Shown here: one piece after another, positions 45,356 to 54,102 of the stretch | Numbering within the stretch: position 1 is the first letter of the stretch | Layout: every line of letters begins with the position of its first letter | Assembly (NCBI RefSeq): GCF_010093065.1 | Contig: NZ_CP048113.1 | Coordinates: 2,542,001-2,606,000, forward strand | Direction of reading: 5' to 3' | DNA length: 64,000 bases | Origin: Chitinophaga agri | GTDB lineage: Bacteria; Bacteroidota; Bacteroidia; Chitinophagales; Chitinophagaceae | Notes under the pieces: model-generated | Told to the model about the DNA's origin: nothing | Database searches by the model: none | What the model saw: only the letters and a program-made list of their open reading frames with translations | Program-made: the position numbers and the translations under genes

Positions 45356-46369
45356 ATGAAATCACTTCCATACCTTGCTTTGTTGGCGGCGCTTGCTTTA
45401 AGCAGCTGCTCTTCAGCATATAAAACCACGCAGACGCCGGACGACGTGTATTATTCACCGAGAGTAAAACCCGACTATGGTAATAGCAATAATCGTGATG
45501 ATGATCGCGTTAGCTATGCTGACACGAATGGTGAGGGCTCCTATGTAACTTATGAGGATGAGGACCCGGGAGACTATTCACGTCGTATCAACATGTTCAA
45601 CCGTAATTACACGGGCTCATACTACGATTATTATTCACCGAATGTATATTCTGGTTTCTATGGTAGTCCTTACTACGGCAGCGCCTGGGGCATGAACAGC
45701 TTCTATGGCGGTGGCTGGGGTAATCCTTACTATGGTTATGGTTCCTGGGGACCATCTCTGAGCATTGGCTTCGGCTATGGCTGGGGATGGGGCGGCGGTT
45801 ACTATAACCCATGGAACTCCTGGGCGTACAACCCATGGTACGGTGGCTATTACGGCGGATACTATGGTGGCTACTACGGTTACCCTGCATACTGGGGTGG
45901 CCACGGTGGTGGATACTATGGCAGCGGCTATTATCCAGGTCGCCGCACCCGTACAGGTTTTGGCAGCAGCTATCCTACCAGGGTAGTTAGCGGTGGCAGA
46001 ACAACTGATCCGGGTGGCCGTACTTCAGGAACAGATTACACTCCTTCCAGAAGGGGTCGTTCTTCCAGTCCGGGAGGCCGTGTTGTAACAGGCGATAATA
46101 ACAGTGGTGGCCGTAACAGTGGTGATGGTTATTACACACCAAGAAGATCTTTCACCCCTTCAGCAGGAGAACGTCCGACAGGAGGTAGCACAGGTGGTCG
46201 TACGGTAGGTTCCGGTTCATACAATCCACCAGTAAGATCTTACCAGCCGGTTCAGCAACCACAACGTTCCTACACGCCTTCTCCATCTCCTTCCTACACA
46301 CCGAGATCCGGTGGTGGTTCCGTTGGTGGCGGCGGTGGTGGTGGTCGTGCCGGCCGGACCAGAAACTAA
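45356..46369 (+). CDS. Gly/Tyr-rich lipoprotein (surface)
   Basis: 337 residues. Signal LPYLALLAALALSSC with lipobox. After a short acidic stretch (residues 20-80) comes a Gly/Tyr/Trp-rich segment (about 95-195) of GGYYGGYYGGYYG type, and then an Arg/Gly/Ser/Pro-rich C-terminus (SPGGRVVTGDNNSGGR). Such proteins are widespread in Bacteroidota as presumably disordered or stacking surface lipoproteins of unknown role. Ends in RRTRN-like RAGRTRN. Next gene, an outer-membrane protein, starts after a terminator, so it is transcribed alone. Confidence 0.8.
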   Translation: MKSLPYLALLAALALSSCSSAYKTTQTPDDVYYSPRVKPDYGNSNNRDDDRVSYADTNGEGSYVTYEDEDPGDYSRRINMFNRNYTGSYYDYYSPNVYSGFYGSPYYGSAWGMNSFYGGGWGNPYYGYGSWGPSLSIGFGYGWGWGGGYYNPWNSWAYNPWYGGYYGGYYGGYYGYPAYWGGHGGGYYGSGYYPGRRTRTGFGSSYPTRVVSGGRTTDPGGRTSGTDYTPSRRGRSSSPGGRVVTGDNNSGGRNSGDGYYTPRRSFTPSAGERPTGGSTGGRTVGSGSYNPPVRSYQPVQQPQRSYTPSPSPSYTPRSGGGSVGGGGGGGRAGRTRN

Positions 46370-46409
46370 TACTAAAAATGATTTGATCATTGATATTATT
46401 ACTAAAATG

Positions 46410-46440
46410 TACCCTGGTCAAAAGCCAGGGTATTTTTTAA
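46410..46440 (+). terminator. Hairpin terminator
   Basis: TACCCTGG / CCAGGGTA with a 7-base loop, then six T. Confidence 0.9.
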
Positions 46441-46462
46441 CCCTTACCCTTAATTCTACTAT

Positions 46463-48049
46463 ATGATTAAAAGAATGGTGTTCGCCATTGCACTGACAGG
46501 GACAAGCCTGGCCCTGCATGCCCAGACGATAGACGATGTTTTGAAATTCAGCACAACTTCACCTGCCGGTACGACAAGGGGGCAATCTATAGGTAGTGCA
46601 CTCGGTGCGCTTGGGGGCGAACCATCTTCCCTGTATGTGAACCCGGCTTCCGTCGGCTATTTCAGGACAAACGACTTCTCTTTTACAGTAGGTCTGCAGA
46701 ATATATCCAACTCAGGGACTTACCTGGGTACCACTGATAGTGACAACAAGTTCATCCCGCTTGTTTCCAATATCACCATGATCTATGGTGGCAAAAGGAA
46801 AAAGCCGGATAGTAAATGGCAGAACTTCAGCTTTGGATTTGGTTTAAACCGTACGCAGAACTATAACCAGCGTACCTATTACACCGGTGAATCCAAAAAC
46901 TCATCTTTGTCGCTCAACTACTACCTGGATGCGGAAGCAGCTGGTGTAACGAATCCCGATGCACAACTGGGCGGTGACCAGACGATCGGTTCACTGGCAC
47001 ACACTTCTGCACTTGCCTACAGCACAGGCCTGATCTCTCCTTATCCTCCGGTTAATGGTCAGTGGGATGGTGCCTTTTATTCTGCCGCACAGGCGACAGA
47101 CCGCAGCATTCACGTAAGGCAGGAAAATATGGTCAATGCCAGAGGCGGTTCCAATGAGCTCTCATTTGCCTTCGGTGCTAACTACGATGACAAACTGTAC
47201 CTCGGTGGTAGTTTGAACGTTCCTACCATCACCTATAAGCATGACAAGACCTGGAAAGAAACGAACCTGAACGCGACACCTACAGACCTGAATAATTTCG
47301 CGGTAACAGAAACCCTGAAATCAGAAGGTACAGGTTTTAACGCGAAACTCGGTGCTATTTTCAGACCCGTAAGACCACTGAGTCTGGGTGCTACTTTCCA
47401 TACACCGTCCTGGATGACTTTCACTGATACCTACAGGACTGATATGACCACTTCCACCAAGACATTTGGTGTACTTGACTACTCTTCTACTGATACTAAC
47501 AACGGATTTGAGGACGAATCAAAATATACGATCAGAACACCATGGAAAGGAGTGTTAAGTGCGACTTACCTGTTCAGTCCTTCAGCAGATACCAGGAAGC
47601 CAACAGGCTTCATCTCATTTGACTATGAGTATATGGACTATGCATCTATGAAAATGCGTTTCCGTAATGATCAGTCATTTGATAAGGAGGATTCCGACTT
47701 CCGCAATGATGCTATTAAAGCGACGTACAAAGGTGCATCCAATATTCGTATAGGTGGAGAACTGAAACTGCATGTTGTTGCATTCAGACTGGGTTATGCA
47801 CTGTATGGCAGTCCTTATCAGAATGGTGCGATTGATGGCAAACGTCAGTTTTATACTGGTGGTATTGGCTATAGGAATCGTGGTTTCTACATGGACCTGG
47901 GCCTGGTGTATGGTAGTAATAACCGTACAGATCAACCGTATGTACTGGCTGAAAATGCTGATCCGGCTGACAACTATGCTACTCCGGCACCAGCTCAGAT
48001 CAGGAGTAAATCAACAAATGTCAATGCAACTTTTGGCTGGAAGTTCTAG
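46463..48049 (+). CDS. Outer-membrane beta-barrel protein, FadL/OmpP1-like
   Basis: 528 residues. Signal peptide MIKRMVFAIALTGTSLALHAQ. The mature start, IDDVLKFSTTSPAGTTRGQS and IGSALGALGGEPSSLYVNPA, is the N-terminal hatch motif of FadL-like proteins of Bacteroidota, followed by many amphipathic strands and a C-terminal aromatic strand ending in NVNATFGWKF. Possible role in uptake of hydrophobic compounds. It starts 24 bases after the previous terminator. Substrate unknown. Confidence 0.82.
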   Translation: MIKRMVFAIALTGTSLALHAQTIDDVLKFSTTSPAGTTRGQSIGSALGALGGEPSSLYVNPASVGYFRTNDFSFTVGLQNISNSGTYLGTTDSDNKFIPLVSNITMIYGGKRKKPDSKWQNFSFGFGLNRTQNYNQRTYYTGESKNSSLSLNYYLDAEAAGVTNPDAQLGGDQTIGSLAHTSALAYSTGLISPYPPVNGQWDGAFYSAAQATDRSIHVRQENMVNARGGSNELSFAFGANYDDKLYLGGSLNVPTITYKHDKTWKETNLNATPTDLNNFAVTETLKSEGTGFNAKLGAIFRPVRPLSLGATFHTPSWMTFTDTYRTDMTTSTKTFGVLDYSSTDTNNGFEDESKYTIRTPWKGVLSATYLFSPSADTRKPTGFISFDYEYMDYASMKMRFRNDQSFDKEDSDFRNDAIKATYKGASNIRIGGELKLHVVAFRLGYALYGSPYQNGAIDGKRQFYTGGIGYRNRGFYMDLGLVYGSNNRTDQPYVLAENADPADNYATPAPAQIRSKSTNVNATFGWKF

Positions 48050-48077
48050 ATAATTAGTTAGCAATTTTTAAATAAAT

Positions 48078-48122
48078 AAAGCCTGAATACAGGTGGGATA
48101 ACCTCCTCCTTATTCAGGCTTT
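48078..48122. terminator. Bidirectional hairpin terminator
   Basis: AAAGCCTGAATA / TATTCAGGCTTT with a 21-base loop between the barrel gene and miaA, which converge. Confidence 0.85.
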
Positions 48123-48156
48123 TCTTTATACCTTAACTATTGCTTCAATGTTAGTA

Positions 48157-49068
48157 TCAGCGAAAATCGTTCGAATTCTTAATTCTTTCCACCACCTCTT
48201 CCAGCAATCCCGTACCGCTTTCGAACCACGTAAAGGCGGGGTCCTTCCGGAACCAGGTCAATTGTCGTTTGGCATACTGACGGGTATGAATAATGATCTG
48301 CTCTACAGCTTCTTCCCAGGAGATCTTGCCATCCAGGTAGTCAAAGACCTCTTTATAGCCGACCGTTTGCAATGCATTATGTTCCCTGTAGGGAAGTACA
48401 GCGCGCACTTCATCCAATAGTCCTTCAGCTACCATCACCTGAACCCTGCGGGCGATATTGTCATGGAGCTTTTCCTTTGGTAGTGTGATAGCCGTTTTTA
48501 TGATATTAAAATCACGTTTTACCACATTCCCTGTACGGAAAGTCGTGATAGATTGTCCGGTGGCGTATAAGACCTCTAATGCCCTGATCAGGCGATGAGG
48601 GTTCTGTATTTCAGCAATCGCATAAAAGCCGGGATCTTTTTCCTGTACTTCCTGTTGAAGCCATGACATTCCTTCCTGCTCGTAACGTTCCTGTATAGAC
48701 TGACGAACTTCCGGCGGAGCAGCGGGAATATTATCAATACCTTCAGTAAATGCCTTTATATATAATCCGGTACCACCGCACATAACAGCGACGTCATTGT
48801 CTTTCCAGACTTCAGCAGCATAATCAAGCGCCAGCTTTTCATAAAGACCGGCATTGACTTCTTCCTGTATAGAATGAGAATTAATAAAATAATGGGGGAC
48901 GGTCTGTAATTCCTGCGGGCTGGGTTTAGCGGTACCGATGCTTATTTCCCGGTAACACTGGCGGGAATCTGCAGAAATTACGGCAGTATTGAAGTGTTGG
49001 GCCACTTCTATTGCCTTGGCAGTTTTACCAGCTGCTGTAGGACCAGCGATGATAATTATTGTCTTCAA
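48157..49068 (-). CDS. miaA: tRNA dimethylallyltransferase
   Basis: 303 residues from a TTG start at 49,068, which puts the P-loop AGPTAAGKT near residue 8, as in the family. The frame to 49,134 adds 22 residues of no homology and overlaps the repeat arm. Transfers the isopentenyl group to A37 of tRNAs that read UNN codons. Other motifs: SADSRQCYREISIGTAKPS, MCGGTGLYIKAFTEGID, RQYAKRQLTWFRKDPAF (substrate tRNA binding). Lies close to cca and sua5, also tRNA maturation genes. Confidence 0.94.
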   Translation of the reverse strand: MKTIIIIAGPTAAGKTAKAIEVAQHFNTAVISADSRQCYREISIGTAKPSPQELQTVPHYFINSHSIQEEVNAGLYEKLALDYAAEVWKDNDVAVMCGGTGLYIKAFTEGIDNIPAAPPEVRQSIQERYEQEGMSWLQQEVQEKDPGFYAIAEIQNPHRLIRALEVLYATGQSITTFRTGNVVKRDFNIIKTAITLPKEKLHDNIARRVQVMVAEGLLDEVRAVLPYREHNALQTVGYKEVFDYLDGKISWEEAVEQIIIHTRQYAKRQLTWFRKDPAFTWFESGTGLLEEVVERIKNSNDFR

Positions 49069-49080
49069 TACAATTTGAAA

Positions 49081-49165
49081 AATTAGGGAATAGCGATTAG
49101 GAATTAGCAATTGGAATGCAGCCTGATAACGCAATATTCCTAATTCTTAATTCCTAATCCCTGGT
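49081..49165. repeat. Dispersed inverted repeat, copy 3
   Basis: Left arm with GGAATTAGCAATTGGAAT and right arm with ATTCCTAATTCTTAATTCC pair imperfectly. Sits between the pRiA4b-like gene and miaA. Confidence 0.6.
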
Positions 49166-49168
49166 TAG

Positions 49169-49750
49169 TTAGTACATATCGTCGTTGCCCTGATCTTCAC
49201 CACCGCCGTCGTCATCACTGTCGTTATTATCATCTTCTTCCCCTTCTTCTCCGAAGCCGTCTTCACTCATGCCCTCTTTATTGAGGTCATATTTCTCTTC
49301 CATCTCAACGAGTTTATCGCCAACGAGACCTTTGGTACCGTACTGACTTGGTGCCAGACCTTCTTTTCTGGTGCAGAAAGGATAGGCAATTTTTGAGTTT
49401 TCGTCTTTTGACACACCGATCAGCTCTACCAGGAACGTCCAGTTCTTCGCATAGTCATACAGGTAGATGAACTTCTGGTTAGGTGTTTTTACAGCTGCGG
49501 CGATAGGCGTATCTTCCATTAATAACGGTTCAACCTTCCGTGCAGCGCCATCCTGTTCAAGAATGATCTCTCTGCCCCGTTGCCAGTTATCATTGCTACG
49601 GAAAAAAGTCGCTTTATGTTTATTGTCAAATTCGAATGACTGTAAAATAGTTTGATGAAATTGTAAAAATGTCTGGTCCGGCTTAATGGAAATGTCCCTA
49701 TACACACTTTCATCTTCTTCCCAGTAAACTCTGAATTTCAAAACAGGCAT
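49169..49750 (-). CDS. Plasmid pRiA4b ORF-3-like protein with acidic tail
   Basis: 193 residues. The first 135 match the pRiA4b ORF-3/IS1096 passenger family: FRVYWEEDESVYRDISIKPDQT, FLQFHQTILQSFEFD, FIYLYDYAKNWTFLVELIGV. The last 40 residues are extremely acidic (GEEGEEDDNNDSDDDGGG), a disordered extension common among Bacteroidota members. Function unknown; it is not itself a transposase, and no transposon is nearby. First gene of the minus run before miaA. Confidence 0.82.
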   Translation of the reverse strand: MPVLKFRVYWEEDESVYRDISIKPDQTFLQFHQTILQSFEFDNKHKATFFRSNDNWQRGREIILEQDGAARKVEPLLMEDTPIAAAVKTPNQKFIYLYDYAKNWTFLVELIGVSKDENSKIAYPFCTRKEGLAPSQYGTKGLVGDKLVEMEEKYDLNKEGMSEDGFGEEGEEDDNNDSDDDGGGEDQGNDDMY

Positions 49751-49869
49751 GCCAATAAAGGATTTTATTAATAATCTGGTACTTCAGGCCAAGGGGATAT
49801 CCGCAAACATCACACCTAATCCCGAAACGGGCAGTGTTAACATTGATTAACACTACTAAATTAACATTT

Positions 49870-51303
49870 TTATTTAACTGGAGTCAAATCCAAAGATTTC
49901 GCTTTTTCAAGCAGAAAAGCGTAGGCTGCATCGTAGGTATTAGGAATCACCCCATCCAGGATCGCCTCACGGATAGCATTTTTCAGGTCACCGACCACTC
50001 TGCAGGGCGACAATCCGAATGTCTCCATGATCATTTCTCCGGTTACAGGCGGCTGCCAGTTGCGGATACGGTCACTCTCCTCCACGTCTTTCAGGCGTTG
50101 GCGTACCAGTTCGAAGTTCTCCAGGTAGCGCTTTACTTTTGCCTTATTCTTAGAAGTGATATCGGCTTCACAGAGCATCATCAGGCCCTCTATATCATCG
50201 CCGGCATCAAACAGTAATCTGCGTATAGCAGAGTCGGTTATATTCTCCTTCGTAACACTAATAGGGCGCAGGTGCAATTCTACCAGTTTCTTTACCAGCC
50301 GCATGTTCTCATGCAGGGGCAATTTCATCTTGGTAAATATGCGGGTGACCATTTTCCCACCAACCGCGTCATGCCCATGGAATGTCCAGCCATGTCCCTG
50401 TTCAAAGCGTTTAGTGGCAGGCTTTCCTATATCGTGCAATAACGCGGCCCAGCGCAACCACAGATCTTTGGTATTGCGTGATATATTATCCACTACCTGC
50501 AGGGTATGGTAAAAGTTGTCTTTATGACCTTTACCGTCTACCGTCTCGACTCCTACCAGGTCTACCATCTGCGGTAGTATTATTTTCATAATACCTGCTT
50601 TGTAGAGCAGGTCCAGCCCTACGGATGGCACCGGAGACAGCATGATCTTATTAAACTCATCGCTGATACGCTCCTGGGAGATGATCTTTATACGGTCCGC
50701 GTTTTCTTTGATCCCTCTGAAGGCCTCGTCTGAGATGGTGAACTGCAGCTGAGAGGCAAAGCGGATGGCACGCATCATCCGAAGCGGATCATCGATGAAT
50801 GTCTGTGCCGGTTCCAGGGGCGTTCTGATAATTTTTGCTTCCAGATCAGCAATACCGCCGAATGGGTCTACCAGACTGCCATAATCGGCTTCATTGAGAC
50901 TGATTGCCAGTGCATTAATAGTAAAGTCCCTGCGCAGCTGATCATCCCTGAGGGTGCCTGGTTGTACGTCGGGGTTGCGGGATTCCTGGCGGTAGCTTTC
51001 TTTTCTGGCGCCTACAAACTCAATTTCAAGATCATTCCATTTTACCTGGGCGGTGCCATAGGTTTTGAAGAAACTCACTTTGGCATTATCAAAGTATTCA
51101 GCGACTTTATGCGCGAGGGCGATGCCATCTCCTACACATACGACATCCATATCTTTAGTACGTCTGTCCAGTATCTTATCCCGCACAAAGCCTCCGATCA
51201 GGTAGCATGGCGTACCCAGTTCCCGGGCAGCAATGGCTATCTGTTCTAACACTTTTCGTTCCTGCAAAGTACAGGGAATATCTATAGGCTTTCTGCTGAT
51301 CAT
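49870..51303 (-). CDS. cca: CCA tRNA nucleotidyltransferase with HD domain
   Basis: 477 residues from the ATG at 51,303. The TTG at 51,321 lies inside a -7 box (51,319-51,326) and is rejected. Class II nucleotidyltransferase: YLIGGFVRDKILDRRTKDMD with the GGxVRD nucleotide-binding strand and DMDVV metal Asp, NALAISL and the ATP/CTP selection region DPLRMMRAIRFASQL. A HD-type phosphohydrolase (KDLWLRWAALLHDIGK, HDAVGG) follows at about 255-390. Adds or repairs CCA at tRNA 3' ends, needed here since the tRNA-Leu gene in this window does not encode CCA. Lies downstream of sua5. Confidence 0.96.
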   Translation of the reverse strand: MISRKPIDIPCTLQERKVLEQIAIAARELGTPCYLIGGFVRDKILDRRTKDMDVVCVGDGIALAHKVAEYFDNAKVSFFKTYGTAQVKWNDLEIEFVGARKESYRQESRNPDVQPGTLRDDQLRRDFTINALAISLNEADYGSLVDPFGGIADLEAKIIRTPLEPAQTFIDDPLRMMRAIRFASQLQFTISDEAFRGIKENADRIKIISQERISDEFNKIMLSPVPSVGLDLLYKAGIMKIILPQMVDLVGVETVDGKGHKDNFYHTLQVVDNISRNTKDLWLRWAALLHDIGKPATKRFEQGHGWTFHGHDAVGGKMVTRIFTKMKLPLHENMRLVKKLVELHLRPISVTKENITDSAIRRLLFDAGDDIEGLMMLCEADITSKNKAKVKRYLENFELVRQRLKDVEESDRIRNWQPPVTGEMIMETFGLSPCRVVGDLKNAIREAILDGVIPNTYDAAYAFLLEKAKSLDLTPVK

Positions 51304-51318
51304 AAACGAATAAAACGG

Positions 51319-51326
51319 CAAAAATA
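51319..51326 (-). promoter_or_regulatory. cca: -7 promoter box of cca (TATTTTTG on minus)
   Basis: Exact TAnnTTTG in the 30-base gap to sua5; gives cca its own start point. Confidence 0.55.
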
Positions 51327-51333
51327 GGTTTTT

Positions 51334-51903
51334 TTATCTGATCACCTGAACACTGCCGTCTTTCAGCAGCTTAATGATCCTGGAGGCGGTTGCCGGGGTG
51401 GTATCATCCTGACGCCAGGACACCACATGATCAACTCCATTACGGATTTCGGCCGATACATCGGCGAAGGTGGCTGGTGATGGCGCACCACTTATATTGG
51501 CAGAAGTAGAGACCAGCGGTTTTCTGAGACGTTTGATCAGGTGGCGGCAAAAGGTATCCTTTACAATACGGATAGCCACAGTACCATCACTGTTGATGAC
51601 ATTCGGAGCGAGGTCAAGGGCACCTTCGTAGATAACGGTTGTCGGCCTGTCAAATCCGGCAAGGATATCTGCAATATCCGGAGCTGGGTGCGACACATAT
51701 TTCAGCAGGTCTTTTACATCTGCCAGCAGAATTACCAGGCTTTTTGCCTCGGGCCGTTGCTTCAGTGCATATACCTTCTTCACCGCCTCTTCATCCGTTG
51801 CATCACAGCCGATACCCCAGATGGTATCCGTGGGGTAGAGTATCAGTCCTCCGGTACGTAGCACCTGGAGAGACGCAGTCATATCATTTTCAAACTCCAT
51901 CAT
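51334..51903 (-). CDS. tsaC: L-threonylcarbamoyladenylate synthase
   Basis: 189 residues of the YrdC/Sua5 family, the short form without a Sua5 C-terminal domain. Makes threonylcarbamoyl-AMP for t6A37 of tRNA. Motifs are GGLILYPTDTIWGIGCDAT and ALKQRPEAKSLVILLADV, with LVSTSANISGAPSP near residue 133. Starts 3 bases after the glycosyltransferase stop, so translationally linked. The gene name could equally be given as yrdC or sua5. Confidence 0.93.
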   Translation of the reverse strand: MMEFENDMTASLQVLRTGGLILYPTDTIWGIGCDATDEEAVKKVYALKQRPEAKSLVILLADVKDLLKYVSHPAPDIADILAGFDRPTTVIYEGALDLAPNVINSDGTVAIRIVKDTFCRHLIKRLRKPLVSTSANISGAPSPATFADVSAEIRNGVDHVVSWRQDDTTPATASRIIKLLKDGSVQVIR

Positions 51904-51906
51904 AAC

Positions 51907-53037
51907 TTATAAACTTTCGTAGACTTTCATTACGCCGGCAGCACATCTTTCGCGGCTGAACAACTGGGCATGGGCCCATCCTTTTGTTTTCATTGTTGCT
52001 GCTAATGCGGGCTCCCGCAATACTTTCTTCATAGCATCGGCGATAGTCGCCGGCTGTAAGGGATTTATATACAACGCTGCCTCACCAGCGGTTTCACCGA
52101 AACAGGAGCCTGCGGAGGTAATGACCGGTGTATGGCTCCAGAGCGCTTCGAGAATAGGAATACCAAATCCTTCAAAGATCGAAGGATATATCAATGCTTC
52201 GGCTCCCTGGTACAGTAAAGGTACGTCGGCATCTGCAAGCCGGGCTTTTTCATTCAGCCAGATAATCCGGTCTGCCATACCATGCTTTTCCACAAAAGCT
52301 TTAACTTTTTTCTTATAACTGCTGCCACCACCCAGAACGACCAGCGGCAGGTCCACCTCTCCTTTCAAATGCAGCATGGCCTGGATAATTCCCAGCAGAT
52401 TTTTACGTTCTATCACCGAGCCGACGTATAGGAAGTAAGCCGCTGGCAGCCCGTACTGTTCTTTCATCTGCCGGATATTTGCTACACTGTGGTTCACTGC
52501 AAATGATTCATCACAGCTTTGGTATACGACGTCTATTTTTTCTGCCGGTGTTTTATAATAGTGAATAATGTCCTGCTTCGTTTGTTCACTGATAGCGATG
52601 ATCCTGTCTGCATACTGGCAGGCGTATTTAGCTTTCCGGCGGTATGTCTGTACGTCTATCGGATTGTATTGTCCGGGATAACGTTCAAATATCAGGTCAT
52701 GCATGGTAACAACACTTTTCACACCACTGGTGTGAATGCCGAAAGGGATTTCGTGGCTTAGTCCATGGTAAATATCCATCCCTTTCGCTGCCAGCTCTCC
52801 TACCACATATTTACTTCTCCATGCACTACGGAACCAGCGGTGGAGTCGCTTTTCGGGCAGGACAGACTGCATATTGGCAAAAGCCTCCGTTTTATACAGC
52901 GTAGTCAGCTTAGGCGCATAGAGATAGTAATTGTGCTGCGGATAATAGGTAGCCAGAGAACTTATCAGTGTGCGGCTATAGTTTCCCAGTCCGGTATTAT
53001 TCTGGTAGGCCCGCTTCGCATCGAAGGCAATATTCAT
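51907..53037 (-). CDS. Glycosyltransferase family 4 protein
   Basis: 376 residues, GT-B fold. N-terminal TGLGNYSRTLISSL binding loop and HGLSHEIP; C-terminal FLYVGSVIERKN, then the EX7E motif in SIFEGFGIPILEALWSHTPV. Uses an activated nucleotide sugar; acceptor unknown, as no other sugar genes adjoin. First gene of the GT4-tsaC-cca run. Confidence 0.9.
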   Translation of the reverse strand: MNIAFDAKRAYQNNTGLGNYSRTLISSLATYYPQHNYYLYAPKLTTLYKTEAFANMQSVLPEKRLHRWFRSAWRSKYVVGELAAKGMDIYHGLSHEIPFGIHTSGVKSVVTMHDLIFERYPGQYNPIDVQTYRRKAKYACQYADRIIAISEQTKQDIIHYYKTPAEKIDVVYQSCDESFAVNHSVANIRQMKEQYGLPAAYFLYVGSVIERKNLLGIIQAMLHLKGEVDLPLVVLGGGSSYKKKVKAFVEKHGMADRIIWLNEKARLADADVPLLYQGAEALIYPSIFEGFGIPILEALWSHTPVITSAGSCFGETAGEAALYINPLQPATIADAMKKVLREPALAATMKTKGWAHAQLFSRERCAAGVMKVYESL

Positions 53038-53080
53038 AGCAATGTTTAAAGGGTTGTAAAGGTAAGGAATCGCTGCCAGC

Positions 53081-53112
53081 TTGCAACTACTAACATGTTT
53101 TGCTTATGTTTG
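53081..53112 (+). promoter_or_regulatory. dapD: dapD promoter
   Basis: TTG at 53,081 and TATGTTTG at 53,105-53,112, 21 bases apart. The ATG at 53,095 falls inside, so the start is the ATG at 53,128. Confidence 0.6.
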
Positions 53113-53127
53113 CAAAAAATTTCAACG

Positions 53128-53940
53128 ATGGAGCTACAAGAATTAATAAAGGCGGCCTGGAACGATCGTAGTCTGCTGCAGGAATCACAGTACAGTGATG
53201 CAGTAAAATGTGTGATCGAGGCTGTTGACAAAGGCAAAACAAGAGTGGCGGAACCAGGGGAGAATGGATGGAAAGTGAATGAGTGGGTGAAACAGGCCAT
53301 TCTGATGTATTTCAGTATTCAGCCAATGGAGACCATGGAAGTCGGTCCTTTCGAGTTCTATGACAAAATGAAACTGAAATCCCGTTATAAAGACCTGGGC
53401 GTACGTGTTGTTCCTCATGCAGTTGCCCGTTACGGTGCTTACATTGCAAAAGGAGCGATCCTGATGCCTTCCTATGTGAACATCGGTGCTTATGTTGACG
53501 AGGGTACCATGGTAGATACCTGGGCGACAGTAGGCTCCTGCGCACAGATCGGTAAACACGTTCACCTGAGCGGTGGCGTAGGTATCGGTGGTGTACTGGA
53601 ACCCCTGCAGGCTAGCCCGGTGATCATCGAAGATGGGGTCTTTGTAGGCTCCCGTTGTATTGTGGTGGAAGGTGTGATCGTAGAGAAAGAAGCAGTACTG
53701 GGTGCGAACGTGGTATTAACCCAGAGTACCAAGATCATCGATGTAAGCGGTCCGGAACCAATTGAGTATAAAGGTCGTGTACCAGCACGCAGCGTGGTAA
53801 TTCCGGGTACTTATACCAAGAAATTCCCTGCTGGTGAATACCAGGTTTCCTGTGCACTGATCATCGGTCAGCGTAAAGCGTCTACAGACCTGAAAACCAG
53901 TCTGAACGACACCCTGAGAGAATTCAATATAGCTGTATAA
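53128..53940 (+). CDS. dapD: 2,3,4,5-tetrahydropyridine-2,6-dicarboxylate N-succinyltransferase
   Basis: 270 residues. Lysine and meso-diaminopimelate pathway, succinylase branch. Left-handed beta-helix with hexapeptide repeats from about residue 100 (ARYGAYIAKGAILMPSYVNI, GAYVDEGTMVDTWATVGSCA, GKHVHLSGGVGIGGVLEPLQ) and SVVIPGTYTKKFPAGEY. Start chosen at MELQELIKAAWNDRS, which is the typical N-terminus. Supplies the DAP of the peptidoglycan made by the Ddl/PASTA genes. Confidence 0.96.
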   Translation: MELQELIKAAWNDRSLLQESQYSDAVKCVIEAVDKGKTRVAEPGENGWKVNEWVKQAILMYFSIQPMETMEVGPFEFYDKMKLKSRYKDLGVRVVPHAVARYGAYIAKGAILMPSYVNIGAYVDEGTMVDTWATVGSCAQIGKHVHLSGGVGIGGVLEPLQASPVIIEDGVFVGSRCIVVEGVIVEKEAVLGANVVLTQSTKIIDVSGPEPIEYKGRVPARSVVIPGTYTKKFPAGEYQVSCALIIGQRKASTDLKTSLNDTLREFNIAV

Positions 53941-53959
53941 GCTGTCTGAAAATATGCAG

Positions 53960-53993
53960 AAAGCCGTCCGCCGTAGGTGGACGGCTTTTTTTT
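53960..53993 (+). terminator. Hairpin terminator of dapD
   Basis: AAAGCCGTCC / GGACGGCTTT with a 9-base loop, then a T-run. Confidence 0.93.
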
Positions 53994-54102
53994 ATACCCC
54001 TTGTAAGTATTTTTCTGTGTTTATCTGTCCTGTTAGGGAGCAGATCGAAAACCCGGATTCCACGAATATTTCCACGTCTTTGAGTACCCTTTATTCATAA
54101 AA

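Noticed and set aside
45640..45960. Gly/Tyr codon repeats considered as DNA-level tandem repeats
   Set aside because: Codons vary; repetition is at the protein level (GGYYGGYYG) within a lipoprotein.
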